Below, piece by piece: positions 24,675 through 36,596 of a stretch of 64,000 bases of DNA; the first letter of the stretch is position 1, and every line of letters starts with the position of its first letter. The stretch spans positions 1-64,000 of the forward strand of contig JAIQDT010011149.1 of the NCBI GenBank assembly GCA_021521415.1, in the 5' to 3' direction. The notes beneath the pieces were generated by a model. It ran no database searches, was not told where the DNA came from, and saw nothing but the letters and a program-made list of their open reading frames with translations. Made by a program: the position numbers and the translations under genes. The stretch comes from Bidens hawaiensis (Eukaryota > Streptophyta > Magnoliopsida > Asterales > Asteraceae).

Positions 24675-26898
24675 TGTGACATTTGTCAAACTTTTTTTCT
24701 TATTTGTATTCATTAAACCGACCCGTTGTGTCGTTTCAATAAATTCGTTTTGTCATTTATCATTTAATATTAATTTCGACGATTTATAGTTATTACTCGT
24801 TCATTTTCTATTCGTTAATTTAATTAACGAATCCTCGAGCTATAAAGGTCTATAAAATAATCAAGGTTTACATTTGTTAGGTATAAAACGCAAACAATCT
24901 ATGGATATTATAAAAATAACAAGTTTTAATCAAGTATGTATAATTACAAAATTTAAAGCTTCAAAGTGAAACAAAGTTTAAAACAGTTTATATATGTTTC
25001 AGAAGATGAGGGGCTTAAAATGTAACTTGGAATTTAAAATATAATATAATATTAATAAAACCCTACAACCGCCCCCCCCCCCCCCCTTCTCCCCTGCGTT
25101 TTTCCGGCACACAGGCAGTCGACGACGAGAATAATTCCGACGACATTAAAAACTCAACAAAACGTCAAATTAATCCAATTTTTAATGATCGTATACCGTT
25201 GCACCATCACCATCACACTTAATCAAGCTTCATTACGCGTATTAACATTACAACGTTTGGATTTCAATTCCTAAACCGTCGGATAATAATTGACATTTCA
25301 TTAACTCGAATTAACCATACAACGGATCATTGACGCTATAAATAGCACCCTAGTCTCTTCCTAAACGTGCTAAAGACATAAAATTACACAAACAAACTTG
25401 TTAATATCACCAATTCGTTATTATCATCGCGGTTCCGGCCAACTCGTGGTTCAACCTCAATCCGGCATCATTAGAGGTAATTGATAGATGGGTTTGGATT
25501 CGTTTGATCCGTCTATCAAAACCCCTAACCTAATCAATAAAACATGGCCGGGATCTGGAGAATTGAAAACCTAGTGTTTATGTGAAGAAGATGAAGTTGG
25601 GCATTTTGTTTATAATTAATAGTTTCTATCTTCTAACAATAGAAATTGAGTTGGTCCAGTGGTTGTGTATTTGTTGTGTGGACATGGAGACCCGGGTTCG
25701 AATCCAGGTCATAGCAGGTCCTTTTATATATTTTTTAAAAACTATTTTATTAGTTATATTAAATCATATATATATTTATAAATCATACAAAATAAATAAA
25801 AATTATTTTTATAGTAAAATAAAAGATGTTTTAATTTCCGTTAGCAATTTCATTCAAGAACCGACTTTTACAAACCCGAACCGCTATTTGAATAATATAT
25901 ATAATAAATCCTAAACCGACAAACGCTACTAATAAAACAATACCGGAAAAACTAAATTTCTGTAAATATTCTTATAATCAATATTCACCTTATAAGTTAT
26001 ATTATAACTTATTAAAATCCGTTAGACTTAATTATTAAAAATACTTAAAATGAGTAAAAGTATATATAAATAATAATGCATGTACCTTAAAACCAACCCT
26101 TTATTTTTTGCATAAAATTAGTTAGTAATTCTTGTGTTTTTATTATTTCTAGCTCGTGAGATTCGATCGTTTGGTTTCATATAACGCGCTTTCCTTTCAT
26201 TTTCAAGTTTGTCATCCCAATTCAAAGGTGAGTTTCTCACACCCCCTTTTTACCCTTTTTAACTATTTTGGGGGTAGCATATATATCCAATAAAAAATGC
26301 AATTTATTTTATTCATTATTTACAAACTACAATTCGCATCATGGACTTGTGTGTTTACTTGTTACTTGCTCAATTATTACGTGCATGGATTTCTTCGATA
26401 AGTATGATCATACGTCCCCCTTTGCACCCATGGCCCATTTGTTTCTGGTGGAAAAGAGACTCCGATCTGAGTACGTTGGTGCACAATCCCAACTGGAAAA
26501 GTCCTTCATTTATTCTTTACACTCATGGACCATTGTTCTAGTGTAAAGAACCCTTATGTGTTTTTGACAAGTTTTCATGGAATTGTATGGTTTTTATACA
26601 TTATTTCAAACTGTGTGAACTCACCAACTATCAACTAGTTGACTTTATTTTATATATATGCTACAGGTACTTGCATTAAAGGATGAAATGAAAAAAGACA
26701 CTAGAAGTTAGGTTATTTAAAGAATAAACAAGAAGATGCATTTTATTGTTTTTCCTTTATATTTGCCTTATTGAACAACTTGTGTACTTGGGATTTGAAT
26801 GAATTAATGATATTATTGTCACTTAATAGTGTCACATGTGTTTTGGGCAATCTGTACGTCACACCCGGGCGTATTCCGGCTAAAGCCGGGGTGTTACA
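24675..26898 (+). repeat. 3' LTR of Gypsy 1
   Basis: This 2224-bp copy is closely similar to the 5' LTR. Differences include a C homopolymer of about 15 at 25072-25086, where the 5' LTR has short C runs, a 60-70 bp indel near 25195, and scattered point changes. It ends GGTGTTACA at 26898, followed by the TTGCC duplication. Confidence 0.93.
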
Positions 26899-29800
26899 TT
26901 GCCAGAGTCACCAGTAACTTGATCTTTCGTGGCATGTGCAGCTTGAACAGTTTCTTTTTGAGAGGGAGGTGAGGCTATAGATTCTACCACGCTTGGAGCT
27001 GCAATATTGTCTGCCACAGGATCTACTTGGTGATGTTCAGCATTGTCTGCATATTGAAAGGAGTCTTCTAAATCAGTATTAGATACATCTTCAACAACAA
27101 CTATCTCGGTTGAATCAGCGGTTACAGGAGCAGGATTTTCAACAACTTGATTATTTTCTTGAGGTGGAGGTGGAGGTGGAATTGCAGGTGTTGCAGGTAT
27201 TGCAGGTGGTCCAACAGAGAGATCCACTTCATACGGACTTTTGATTAATGACTACAGCAACAGAGGTTCTTGTAAAGAAGATGGAACTTGAGTATTTGCA
27301 GGTTGAGGAATAGACATGCCGCGAAACTGGTTGAACAAGTAATCATAGTCAAACAACCAATCTGGTCCCGTGCGAGCATCAGTAACATTCAGCTCTTGCC
27401 AGTCAATGTTAACGGATTTCAAAATCAGCTTGTCTTCTTATTGTAGACTTGATAAGCGGTTTTGTTAGAAGCGTACCCAATAAAATAACACTCATCAACC
27501 TTTTCTGCAAATTTTGGATCAGGCAGAGCACCGATATGGAGCAAGGTGCAAGTACATCAAAATGTCTTGAAGTAGTTGACTTGCGGCTTCGTCTTGTAGT
27601 AGGCTTCATATGGAGTCTTCTTCATACGCTTGTTAATGAGTACACAATTTTGAATGAAGCAAGTCGCGTTGATGGCTTCACCCCAAAAGAATAGTGGAAG
27701 TTTGGAGTCTGATAACATTGTTCTCGCAACTTCAATCAGTTTTCTGTTTCGACGTTCAGCAACTCCATTTTGTTGAGGAGTATAGGGTGCACTAAAATGG
27801 CGTTCTATTCACATGTTCTCCTTTAACCAATTTTTTTAAGTTTTTGAAATTCACATGGCCAAGACGTCTATGCTATAGAGATGAGTCATTCTACAAGGCC
27901 ATAGATAATAAACATGAAGCGATCTTACGTGAATAAGAGCTATTCATGTCTATTATATAAGCATCATTATGCCTCGGAGTATGCATCAAGATCCATTCAT
28001 CAGGAACTTTGAAACCTGGTTTAAGATTCAAGCATTCATTTTCAGTGAAGAATGTGGAGTACTGTCGGTCACAGATTTGCGAAACACTGAGCAGATTATG
28101 ATTCGGCTGCTCCACCAGATTGACTCCGTTGAACGTCCGGATCCCATTTGATACTCTTCCCTGTTTTGTAATCTCCCCTCCCATATCTCCAGCAAAAAAG
28201 AAATGTATCCACCATCAAACGGTTTAACGTCAAACAACAAGGATTCATCTCCTGTCATGTGTTGGGTACAACCACTGTCCAAGTACCAAGTATTATTTAT
28301 AGTTTGTCTTGGTTGACCCTACACACATTAACAGCTTAATTAGATACGGGTTCCCGAGACTTAGTTGTCTTAGGAGGGTAAACCACAAGGTTGTCAAATC
28401 TTATTTTCACATTGTGATTTATGAAGTGTTGGGACATGTCAGAGTCAGAAGAACAGTCTCTAGGAGTCCTTGTACGTGCATGTTTCCTGTTTTTGGATGA
28501 TTTTCTAGACTGTCATCTCCTTTGTTTTATAACAAAATCCTTAGATTTCTCAATCTTTGGATTCTTTTTCTGATTTCTTTTTGATGAATTCTAGAATTCC
28601 TTTTTGCTCTCTCCTTTTCGGCTATCCAGAAAGGAGGTTTACTGATTTTCTTATTTCTGGATCACATATCCATTTCACTGGCAGTAACTATCAGATCGAT
28701 CATTTCTTGTTCTTGAGCTTGGTTTAGCTCTGGAACGGAATTGATTAAACTGACTGTTCGTTTCTCTTTGCATTTTATGCCAATTCTTGCAATGTCTTGC
28801 AATGTGAGACGAGTTACCACACACATAACAAAGCCTTTTCTGATTATCCCTATTGAATTCGTCAGAACTATGATACATAGGCTGTGGTAAATAAGGTGAT
28901 GCTTGGAATGGAACAAACAAGTTGTCAGATCTATAACCCCGATCATCAAAAACATTTGAGTAGAAATAGTTGACATAATTTTGTGTATAATAACCATATA
29001 GTTATTAGCAAACTGATTGTACAGTTGAGGTTGATAAAATTGATTAGTTGATTGATAAAAATTGTTTCTATGAGGTGGAACATATTTACTTGAGGTACTT
29101 GCCTTTTCCTTTCCAAAACAATTTTTATTTACTTTAATTTCCTCAACCTTACAATCACCTGATGAATAGCTAGGTAATTTTGTGTTCACAGCTACCTTTT
29201 CTTGCACATTTCTATTATAAACAATCTCATCAAAAATAGTTTCACAATCACTATCAGAAAAAACATCATTTTCATTCTCAACATTAAGAGAAGTGCCAAC
29301 ATGAACACTCTCACAAGTTACACGATTGTTCAAAATGTTTTTAGAAGAAATATTATTACAGACCGGGCTAACAACAGATGTTTTTAGATTCACATGTTAA
29401 TCAAAAGGTGAATTTAAAATCTTTTTATCTCCACAGCCCTTGTTTGTTTCCACACAATCACTTTCTTCTACACAACATGCTGAAGAAGATGAACTACCAT
29501 TAGGACTTACTGAAGAAACAACTGGATAACTGTCTTGTGAACAGCAGGAACAAATGTCTTTGGTTTTGGCACGTGACCATTACCATAAAACATTTCATCC
29601 TCATGTGAGGAATTAAAGCTAAAGTGAGGAAGGCTAGTATAGTTATCATTAAAAGAAGGTGGAACTGTAGAACTATCATAGCCTATTCCTGTCTTTATAA
29701 TTAACCCTATCTATTCCCCAATTATTCTATTATGTTTTTTAGAGGCTAACTCAAAATTTTCAATGGTAATTTTTCTTTGGGATAAATCTAGCTCTAACTT

Positions 29801-31655
29801 GACATTTTTAGCATTTAACTCAACTACATGTCTTTCATGGTCTTCAACTAATTTTTCAGCTATAGAAACTTTTTCACTAAGTTTAGCCATGTCATTACCA
29901 TGAGTTTTAATCCTAATAGCGTAGATCTTTTCAACTTTCTTAAGTTCATCATTCTGACACTTAATGCTATGGATTTGATCTAAAAAATTTTAGAATTATG
30001 GTTTCTATAGTGTAAGACTTTATCAATACAAGCCTGTGAGCAAAGTTTGTGTACCTCGGGAATGAGAGAGGCGTGTGTAGGTATTCCAGCAGTGGAGCTT
30101 GACGAGGTGCTTGCTTGACCGGTGAAGGCCATGCCAGCAAAGGTAAGTGGATTCTTCAACTCCTCAAATTGATCATCATTCCAATCCGGTTGAGTTGATT
30201 CAGCAGTTCTTTTGATTATGGCATTTGAACTCGACTCTAAGCTTCCCTTTGATGATGAGTTTCCTTGACTGATTCTAGGGATTCTTTGCTTTGAGGAGTA
30301 GCTTGGAATGTGCCTCTTTTCAAGCCTTTTAACACCTTCATTGTCGGACACCTCAGTGATCTTGATGTCATTCACAGCCATTGGTGGATTTGTACATTCC
30401 CTAGAAAATTGGCCAGGTTCGTTGCAGTTGTAGCAAAGCAGCTTGTCCTTCTCAAACCCAATGTTCTTCCCATCAGCATCCTTGAAGCTTTTCTTCCCAT
30501 ACTTCTTCATAAAGTTTGACGCTCTGTGAACAGCCATGGCCATCTAATACTTGATGTCCATTTTCTTGAGATCTTTCTTGTTGATCTCGGGAAGTTCTCC
30601 TTGCTCAAAGTAAGGAGGAAGCATCTTTCCTTGCAATAACTCCTTGTGGCTTGCTATAAAGGCATGAAACAATGCCATGTTGGAGTCATCAGGTGAGATG
30701 GTCTTAGGGGCAGAGTAATCTTGAGTGATGGTTGATGCTTTGATCCCATGAGCCTTGAAGGCTTGAGAAACGGCTTTATCGACTGCATTCTGAAAGGAAC
30801 TGGAGCTTGAGCTTGTTGATGATTTAGGTATAGCAGAGGTCTTGAAGGCTGAGTTTGAATTGTGAACAGCAGGGTAAGCTTGACATATGAATGTCGTGCT
30901 TACACATGTTCCAGTAGTCATACCATCTTAGAAAGAGAACTTATGTTATTACCCATCCTTAACTTTTAATCCATTTCAAAGGACTTGATGATGGAGGTCA
31001 AGTCAGCAAGGCTGGTAATCTGAAGATTAGTAGTTCTCTTGATTGTAATGACACTGCTGTTCCAGCCATAAGGAAGAGAGTTGAGTAGCTTGTCATCGAT
31101 TTCAAGTTGATCATATTCAATACCGGCACTTTTAACTTTGGTAATCAAGGCTTCAAATCTCTGAATGATATTAGCAATTGATTCACCTTGAACATGTTGA
31201 ATTCTCCCTTCAACATTCCCTTTTTGTTGCTTCTCATTTCAAGATTTCCTTCAAACTTGTTCACTAAGGCATCTCAAAGAGACTTGGCTATGATGTAGTC
31301 CCTCAAGGTTAGTGCAATTTCACGCGAGAGACATAGACTAAAAACACCAAAGGCCCTGTTATCTTCATTAAGCATCCTTCTGTCAGTATCATCATAATCA
31401 GCTACCAGTTTTTGAACATCAACATCGGCAGTTGTAGATGTGAGAGTATATGGACCTTGCTCGAATGGTCTAGGAGATTATAGTCAATGATTTTAAGGTA
31501 GTTATGAAATCCCCACTTAAATTCGTCAAAGTCACTGTCCTAATTTATTAGCTTTGGAGGCTTTGTCATAGTTCCGGGCTCGTTTTCAAACATCACATAA
31601 CTCCTTACTGCTTCGTTACTAATTCGTTACTAATTTCTGCACTTGGATTGGCCAT
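26899..31655 (-). pseudogene. Copia 1 gag, protease and truncated integrase
   Basis: Minus-strand gag starts at ATG 31655 (MANPSAEISNE). It runs through the UBN2-like gag domain (31148-30966), a zinc knuckle whose histidine is replaced by Gln (CYNCNEPGQFSREC, about 30430), a second intact knuckle (CYVCGNSSHIARHC, about 28830), the protease motif DSGCTQHMTG (28280-28250) and the GAG-pre-integrase region (28184-27835, LGHVNFKNLKK). Integrase is represented only by its very end (HFSAPYTPQQNG, frame-shifted, then RRNRKLIEVARTM) from about 27810. The linker follows to 26899, where the Gypsy insertion cuts it. Multiple stops and frameshifts make it non-functional. Confidence 0.85.
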
Positions 31656-31729
31656 TGCTCGAACAACTTTATAATCAAACACAAACACAACTTGATTCTG
31701 CTGAAGATTACAAGTACAAACTGTTCGAA

Positions 31730-32140
31730 TGAAGTATATTCAAATGTAAAGTAATCAAACGCAAGGTATTCGAATGAACATGTAGTCTCTGAAAAAAGGT
31801 TAAGTATAAAGTATTCGAATGACTTGATAATCTAATCTAATAGATGAATCTAATTGAATAAGATTATAATATAATCAAATGAACTATTAGAATCAAATGT
31901 GTATTCGATTCGATTAGGATTTTATTCGATTAGAATGTAATCTGGATTCGATTCGACTGCCCAAGAGATATGATTCGATTAGATTGAATTCGAATCGAAT
32001 GGTGATTCGATTCGAATGGACACTCGATTCAAATATGCTGACTTGATACAATTCGATTTAAACTTGAGTTCGATTAGATTACAATCTGTATTCGAATCGA
32101 ATGGTGGTTCGATTTGAATATACACTTGATTCGAATGGAA
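31730..32140. repeat. ATTCGA/TCGAAT hairpin array in the gag leader of Copia 1
   Basis: The untranslated leader between primer site and gag has about 20 copies of ATTCGA/TCGAAT, many as the palindromic GATTCGAATC-like core. It shares the 19-mer TAAGTATAAAGTATTCGAA with the array at 12190-12860, in the same orientation. Confidence 0.85.
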
Positions 32141-32491
32141 TCTGTACTTTAGGAAGGTACGGTATGTACATTCCTGCCACCTTTTTCCAAGAAATCCCTT
32201 TTGGTGAATGTCACTTCTTTCAACTTTGACCCTTTATGGATCTCCACAAACACCAAAGTTTTCGCACTTTTAAACACCACTTTATGAAATCTTTAACCTC
32301 TTTATCCAAATACTTGTACTTTTCTAACACAAACTTTTGAATCTTTGAAGCTTGAAAACACTTTTTATGATTTTTTGAACACTTTTCATGAACCCGTAAC
32401 CCAAGAACCTTCTTGAAAATCCGTCTTTTGACACAAACAAGACCAAAATCCAAGGTTGTGACCCAAGATCTACAACTAGTAGAGCCCGAAA

Positions 32492-32503
32492 GCTCTGATA
32501 CCA
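32492..32503 (-). other. Primer binding site of Copia 1
   Basis: On the minus strand this reads TGGTATCAGAGC, the exact complement of the 3' end of initiator tRNA-Met, two bases after the 5' LTR end. It fixes the element's orientation. Confidence 0.92.
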
Positions 32504-32505
32504 AA

Positions 32506-32884
32506 TGTAGGTCCCTTGACCGAAAATAACAACACACACAACTATTTCTAGTTATCTTGGATCAACCTTTACACTAGTTGGCGGAAACAACTAGTTAGGA
32601 CCGAGATCTCGGATTTTCTTTGGTGGTTTATTGCCGTGAAGAATAGATAGAGAAGATAGAGTTTGTAAGTTGTGAGAAGTAAGTTTGCAAAAGGTTGGTT
32701 TGTGTGTGAGATACACACACTTTATATAGTGTGTTTTCTCATGCACATGCATTCATTGATAATGGCCCAATGACTTCCAAATACAAGTGGCCTTGGGCCC
32801 AAACATACATAAACAACAGTAACAAAACATAAACAAAATACATGTTACAAATACAAAAGACTAATACTAGAAATGGGACTTGCA
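32506..32884 (-). repeat. 5' LTR of Copia 1
   Basis: 379 bp, TG...CA bounded, matching 7569-7952. It includes the minus-strand TATATAAAG box near 32726-32735. The primer site follows directly on the minus strand. Confidence 0.92.
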
Positions 32885-34170
32885 CATATACTATATAGAT
32901 ATATTTTATTATTACATGCTACTAGATAAATAAGTATTACAAACGAATAATTAATGATGAGAATAATCCGTTGATGATTAAAGAAAACGTACGTAATTCA
33001 TGGCCCGAGACAATTGAAGAATAATTATTCGCGGATACCTAGTGCAGACAAGTCTGGATTTCGTGGGTTTTGGTTAGAACAAGTTATCGACAAACAAAAG
33101 TTGGTAATCGGTCGCTAATGACAGGATGAAACTTCTAATGAGATCCCCGCTCAGCCTTTCTGGAGGATGTCCGTGAGGGTACATTTATCGATGGATTATC
33201 TGTCGATAATCCATTTATACATATTACAGATAGCAACCTTCATGTATTTAAAATATGAAATATTAGTATTTGGCTATGCTCGTCGAATAACTTTTGCTTA
33301 CGAATTAAAAAAGGTCACATTGAATCAGTTATGTATGCAAGTACAGTGTTAATAGGTTTTTGTTAATGTTTGTTTTGAAATTATAGTACTCAATCATCAA
33401 CACTATGTTACCCTAGTTATGAATGGAATTATTTCTTGTTAAGCTACTGATCACTGTTTTTATTGGATCCTTCCTCATTAATTAATTGAAGTTTCAAAAG
33501 CAACACGCCGTGCCCGGTGTAATATTAGGGCATTTTGGGATTGGATTTAAAATCTACATATTTACTTATTAGTTTTTCAAAAAGTCATTTTAAAAAGTCT
33601 GGATTTGTGTCTTTTTAGAAAACATCATTTTAACCTTATCAAAACACAAAAATAAAAAAGACTTTTGTGAGTGACAAACACTTTTTTTAACTCATTGGTT
33701 TTTGAAAAAAACCAATAAGTCAATAAATTGTTTTCAAATTCAATCCCAAACATACTCTAAATAATACCGAGGAATTGAGATCTCACTCATGATGTTGCTC
33801 AACAACGGATTATGTTCCTGTTGCACGAGCTACAATTATATTCGAGTTGCTCTCATAGTCTTAATTTGGTGTGAAAAGCTGGTGGTATATAATCTTAATC
33901 ACGTGTTTCATTAATGCACCAATCATCTCGTGATTAACTTCATTTTTATTTGGGATTTGGTTTTGGATTGCTTCCTTGTGATTCACTATATTGTTACCAC
34001 TAATGAGTTTGATGATATGCTTACTAGGGTTGTCTTCTACTCGGTTGGCTATCTACTATCCAAGCCACACTTCCGTATCACCATTCGAGAGAATGTTAGC
34101 AGATTCTCAACCTTGTAGTTTACTATATTTACGAGGTGATTAGTTAGTTTACAACAATTTCTCTTCAGTA
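32885..34170. other. Spacer between the two Copia elements
   Basis: No gene is recognised. Reading frames at 33167 and 33930 are short and lack motifs. The stretch contains the MITE-like element at 33526-33759. Confidence 0.5.
33526..33759. mobile_element. hAT- or Harbinger-like MITE, 234 bp
   Basis: Inverted ends TAGGGCATTTTGGGATTGG and TAGAGTATGTTTGGGATTGA remain similar for about 60 bp at each side, including GTTTTTCAAAAA. Flanking sequences resemble each other but no exact target duplication could be read, so the superfamily is open. Confidence 0.55.
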
Positions 34171-34175
34171 GCTAG

Positions 34176-34463
34176 TCAAGTCCCGGATCGAATAATCAAA
34201 CACGAACTAAACGAATAACTCTCGTTTATATTAATCAGAATATATAACTCTAAAAACTTATTACAACTCTCTCAAACCCTAACTCGGTTTGACTCTTGAT
34301 GAACCCTAACTCGGTTACATCAACCTCATAATCTCTAATGTCCAACCATAACTCGATTTATATAAACTAACCTAACTTGCTAGCCAAGACATTTTGAAAT
34401 ATTAAAAAACCCTAATTCTTGGGTTGGGCCTTACACTTGGGCCAAACAACAATTGAGCCAACA
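34176..34463 (-). repeat. 3' LTR of Copia 2
   Basis: 288 bp. On the minus strand it begins TGTTGGCTC and ends CGGGACTTGA, a non-canonical end shared in form with the right copies. It has clearly more differences from the right LTRs than those have from each other. Confidence 0.9.
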
Positions 34464-34849
34464 ATCACCCCCGCAATTGTTGTACCGGACTCACCCGACT
34501 CACCCCTAATTTCCTACTCCAAATTGGCAGGTCTTCAAATTCACGCTTGTCATCATTCTCTAGATTCTCCCGAGGCTTTTCATGATCTCTTGCAATATTC
34601 TTTGGGCTCCACTTGGCTAGAAGACACACTTGCTTCGTTTGATCGTTACACGTCTTCCCTTGGGCTTGAATCACTTTCTTGACCTCGCGTTTAGTTTCTT
34701 GAACACTCTTCTTTGGACTTTGAATTTGGAACTTGGATCTTTTATGGGAATCTGACTCGTAACCAACTTGTCTTCTTTCAGTCCAATTCTTTGAAGATCC
34801 CTACCTGCAAAATTCTTCATCACAATGATAGATCGTTCACCCGGACTAT
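34464..34849 (-). other. Copia 2 3' untranslated tail with polypurine tract
   Basis: The minus strand has GCGGGGGTGAT next to the 3' LTR. The remaining 370 bp carry no RNase H or RT motifs; all three frames contain stops. Confidence 0.6.
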
Positions 34850-35445
34850 TATAACATCCCGTTTTCTAGTTTCGGTTAGTAAAATGAGGATATGAGTTAT
34901 TATGAGTCGGGCTAGTGGTTAAATGGATATGGGTTATGGACTTGGGTTATGAAGGAAAGAGGGAAAGACCATGGGCTTAAAGCCCATTATCTATAACTAT
35001 ATAAACCTTAAATCACCCATTTAATTCATTTTACACATATTCCATACACCACCAAAACACACACTTAGCTCTCTCTCATCTTGCTACTCTCTCTAGCCGA
35101 AATCACCAAGGAAAACCGATCCCGATCCAAGGTAATGATAGTATGATATTGTATGAGCTCAAACCCGTTAGATCTAGTTGCCAAATGGCGAGCCGACACT
35201 GTTAAACCGTTAAAGTCACGAGGTCCGGGTGGAATCGGGTATAAACCGAACCTAAGATGAGCTTAGGGGTCACCCTAGCTCAGATCTGGATCAAACAGGA
35301 CAAAAAATGGTGAAAACGGTGGTGAGATAAACGAGATCTCACTTTTCCGGCAAGATTCCGGTTTTCCGGTGAAGACGGCGCCGGAAAGTATGTACGAGGT
35401 AAGGGAATGTCAGAGAATGTTTCTGACATTATCTGACTTAACCCT

Positions 35446-35766
35446 AATTCGTTAACGGGGAGATAACGAACTAGGGGTGATTCGCCAAGTGGTTCGTTTA
35501 AGGAAGTCTAACGAACTAGACTTAGTTCGCATTCAAGTTCGCTAAGGATAATATAACGAACTAGCTCCCAATTCGCGTTGACCATTCGTTAAAAAAGATA
35601 ACTAATTAGAAGATCCAATTCGCTACATGGACTGGTTCGCTATTTGGACTGATTCGTCAAGGGTACAGTTCGTTATAAGGTCCAAATCGTTATAAGGACT
35701 AGTTCGTTAAAGGGTCCAGTTCGTTATGATAAGTCAATTCGTTAAAGAACTGAGTAATGAACTGAA
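35446..35766. repeat. TTCGTTA/TAACGAA motif array in Gypsy 2 LTR
   Basis: About 20 copies of AATTCG, TTCGTTA, AACGAA or TTCGCTA occur at irregular 10-30 bp spacing, starting with AATTCGTTAACG. The equivalent block in the 3' LTR is 42672-42960, and a third lies at 63700-64000 in the opposite orientation. Confidence 0.85.
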
Positions 35767-36436
35767 GGTTTAATAAAATGACAGAGCAGCCCCCAGACTT
35801 AGAGAAAGAATGAGATAATTATATATTAGTCCTTGGACTTTAATAATTGATGAAAGATACATTTGAAGGTTAACGAGTAACGATTAACTAACCGGTAAAG
35901 GTTCAATGAAGTAAAACCGGCTTAGACGCTTAATATTAATTGAGTAATTTATAAGAAGAGCTAGAACCGTATTTGATATATGTAATGATTAAACAGTTAG
36001 TCGTGCACTGCTAAGGAAAGGAATAACAATTAACGCCGAGCGTAACCGAATTCAGGTGAGTTTCTAGCCCCATTTCCTTGTTATGTTTTCGGGGTTGTGT
36101 GCATACTCGATGTGATAGTTAATACTCTTACCTTACATGGTAAGTGTATGCCTCGTATGATTTATGTATGATGATTGTTTGACGGTGTGTGAACGATCTT
36201 CGGATATTGCATGTACCGCCAGGTAGTAGTTAAAGATGTGATTGATATATATGATGTATGAATGACGTATGTATGATGTAAGTATGATGTATGAATGACG
36301 TATGTATGATATTTATATATGATGTATGAATGATGTATGTAAGATATGATGACTGTACGTGAAAGATCTTCGGATGTTGCACGTATCGTCAAGGATAGTA
36401 TGTAAAGACAGGTATAGTAAAGTGGCACGAAACAAA

Positions 36437-36596
36437 GAGACCAGACCCTAATAATATCTGTGAGGATAGGGACCAGACCCTAATAATATCTGTGAGGATA
36501 GGGACCAGACCCTAATAATATCTGTGAGGGTAGGGACAAGACCCTAATAATAACTGTGATGTTGGGGACCAGACCCTTATAATATCTGTGAAGTTA
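36437..36596 (+). repeat. 32-bp tandem repeat, 5 copies, in Gypsy 2 LTR
   Basis: Units start at 36437, 36469, 36501, 36533 and 36565 with core GGGACCAGACCCTAATAATA. The same five-unit array is in the 3' LTR (44583-44742). A four-unit relative lies in the LTR at the window end (62839-62966, reverse orientation). Confidence 0.92.

Larger units (their letters stand above)
16975..26898 (+). mobile_element. Gypsy retrotransposon 1, chromovirus (Tekay/Del type)
   Basis: This full-length element of about 9.9 kb has LTRs at 16975-19158 and 24675-26898, a primer site, gag with two zinc knuckles, protease, RT, RNase H, integrase and a C-terminal chromodomain-like tail, and a perfect TTGCC target duplication. 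Domain order and LTRs over 2 kb fit the Tekay/Del lineage. About ten stops or frameshifts are scattered in the coding region, so this copy is dead, but it is nearly complete. It lies in the opposite orientation to its Copia 1 host. Confidence 0.93.
7569..32884 (-). mobile_element. Copia retrotransposon 1, SIRE/Maximus type, with nested Gypsy
   Basis: Two LTRs (7569-7952 and 32506-32884) with TG...CA ends enclose, on the minus strand, a tRNA-Met-type primer site, gag, protease, a broken integrase, reverse transcriptase, RNase H, a third ORF and a polypurine tract. Without the inserted Gypsy element (16975-26898) it is about 15.4 kb, large for Copia and in keeping with SIRE-type elements that carry an ORF after pol. 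Flanking pentamers are similar but not identical (TATAT on the left, CATAT on the right). It cannot be autonomous: gag and pol have stops and frameshifts and the integrase core is missing. Confidence 0.9.

Noticed and set aside
36437..36596. CRISPR-like array from the strict 32-bp repeats
   Set aside because: Units abut without unique spacers, the DNA is plant nuclear, and the same array is in paired LTRs.
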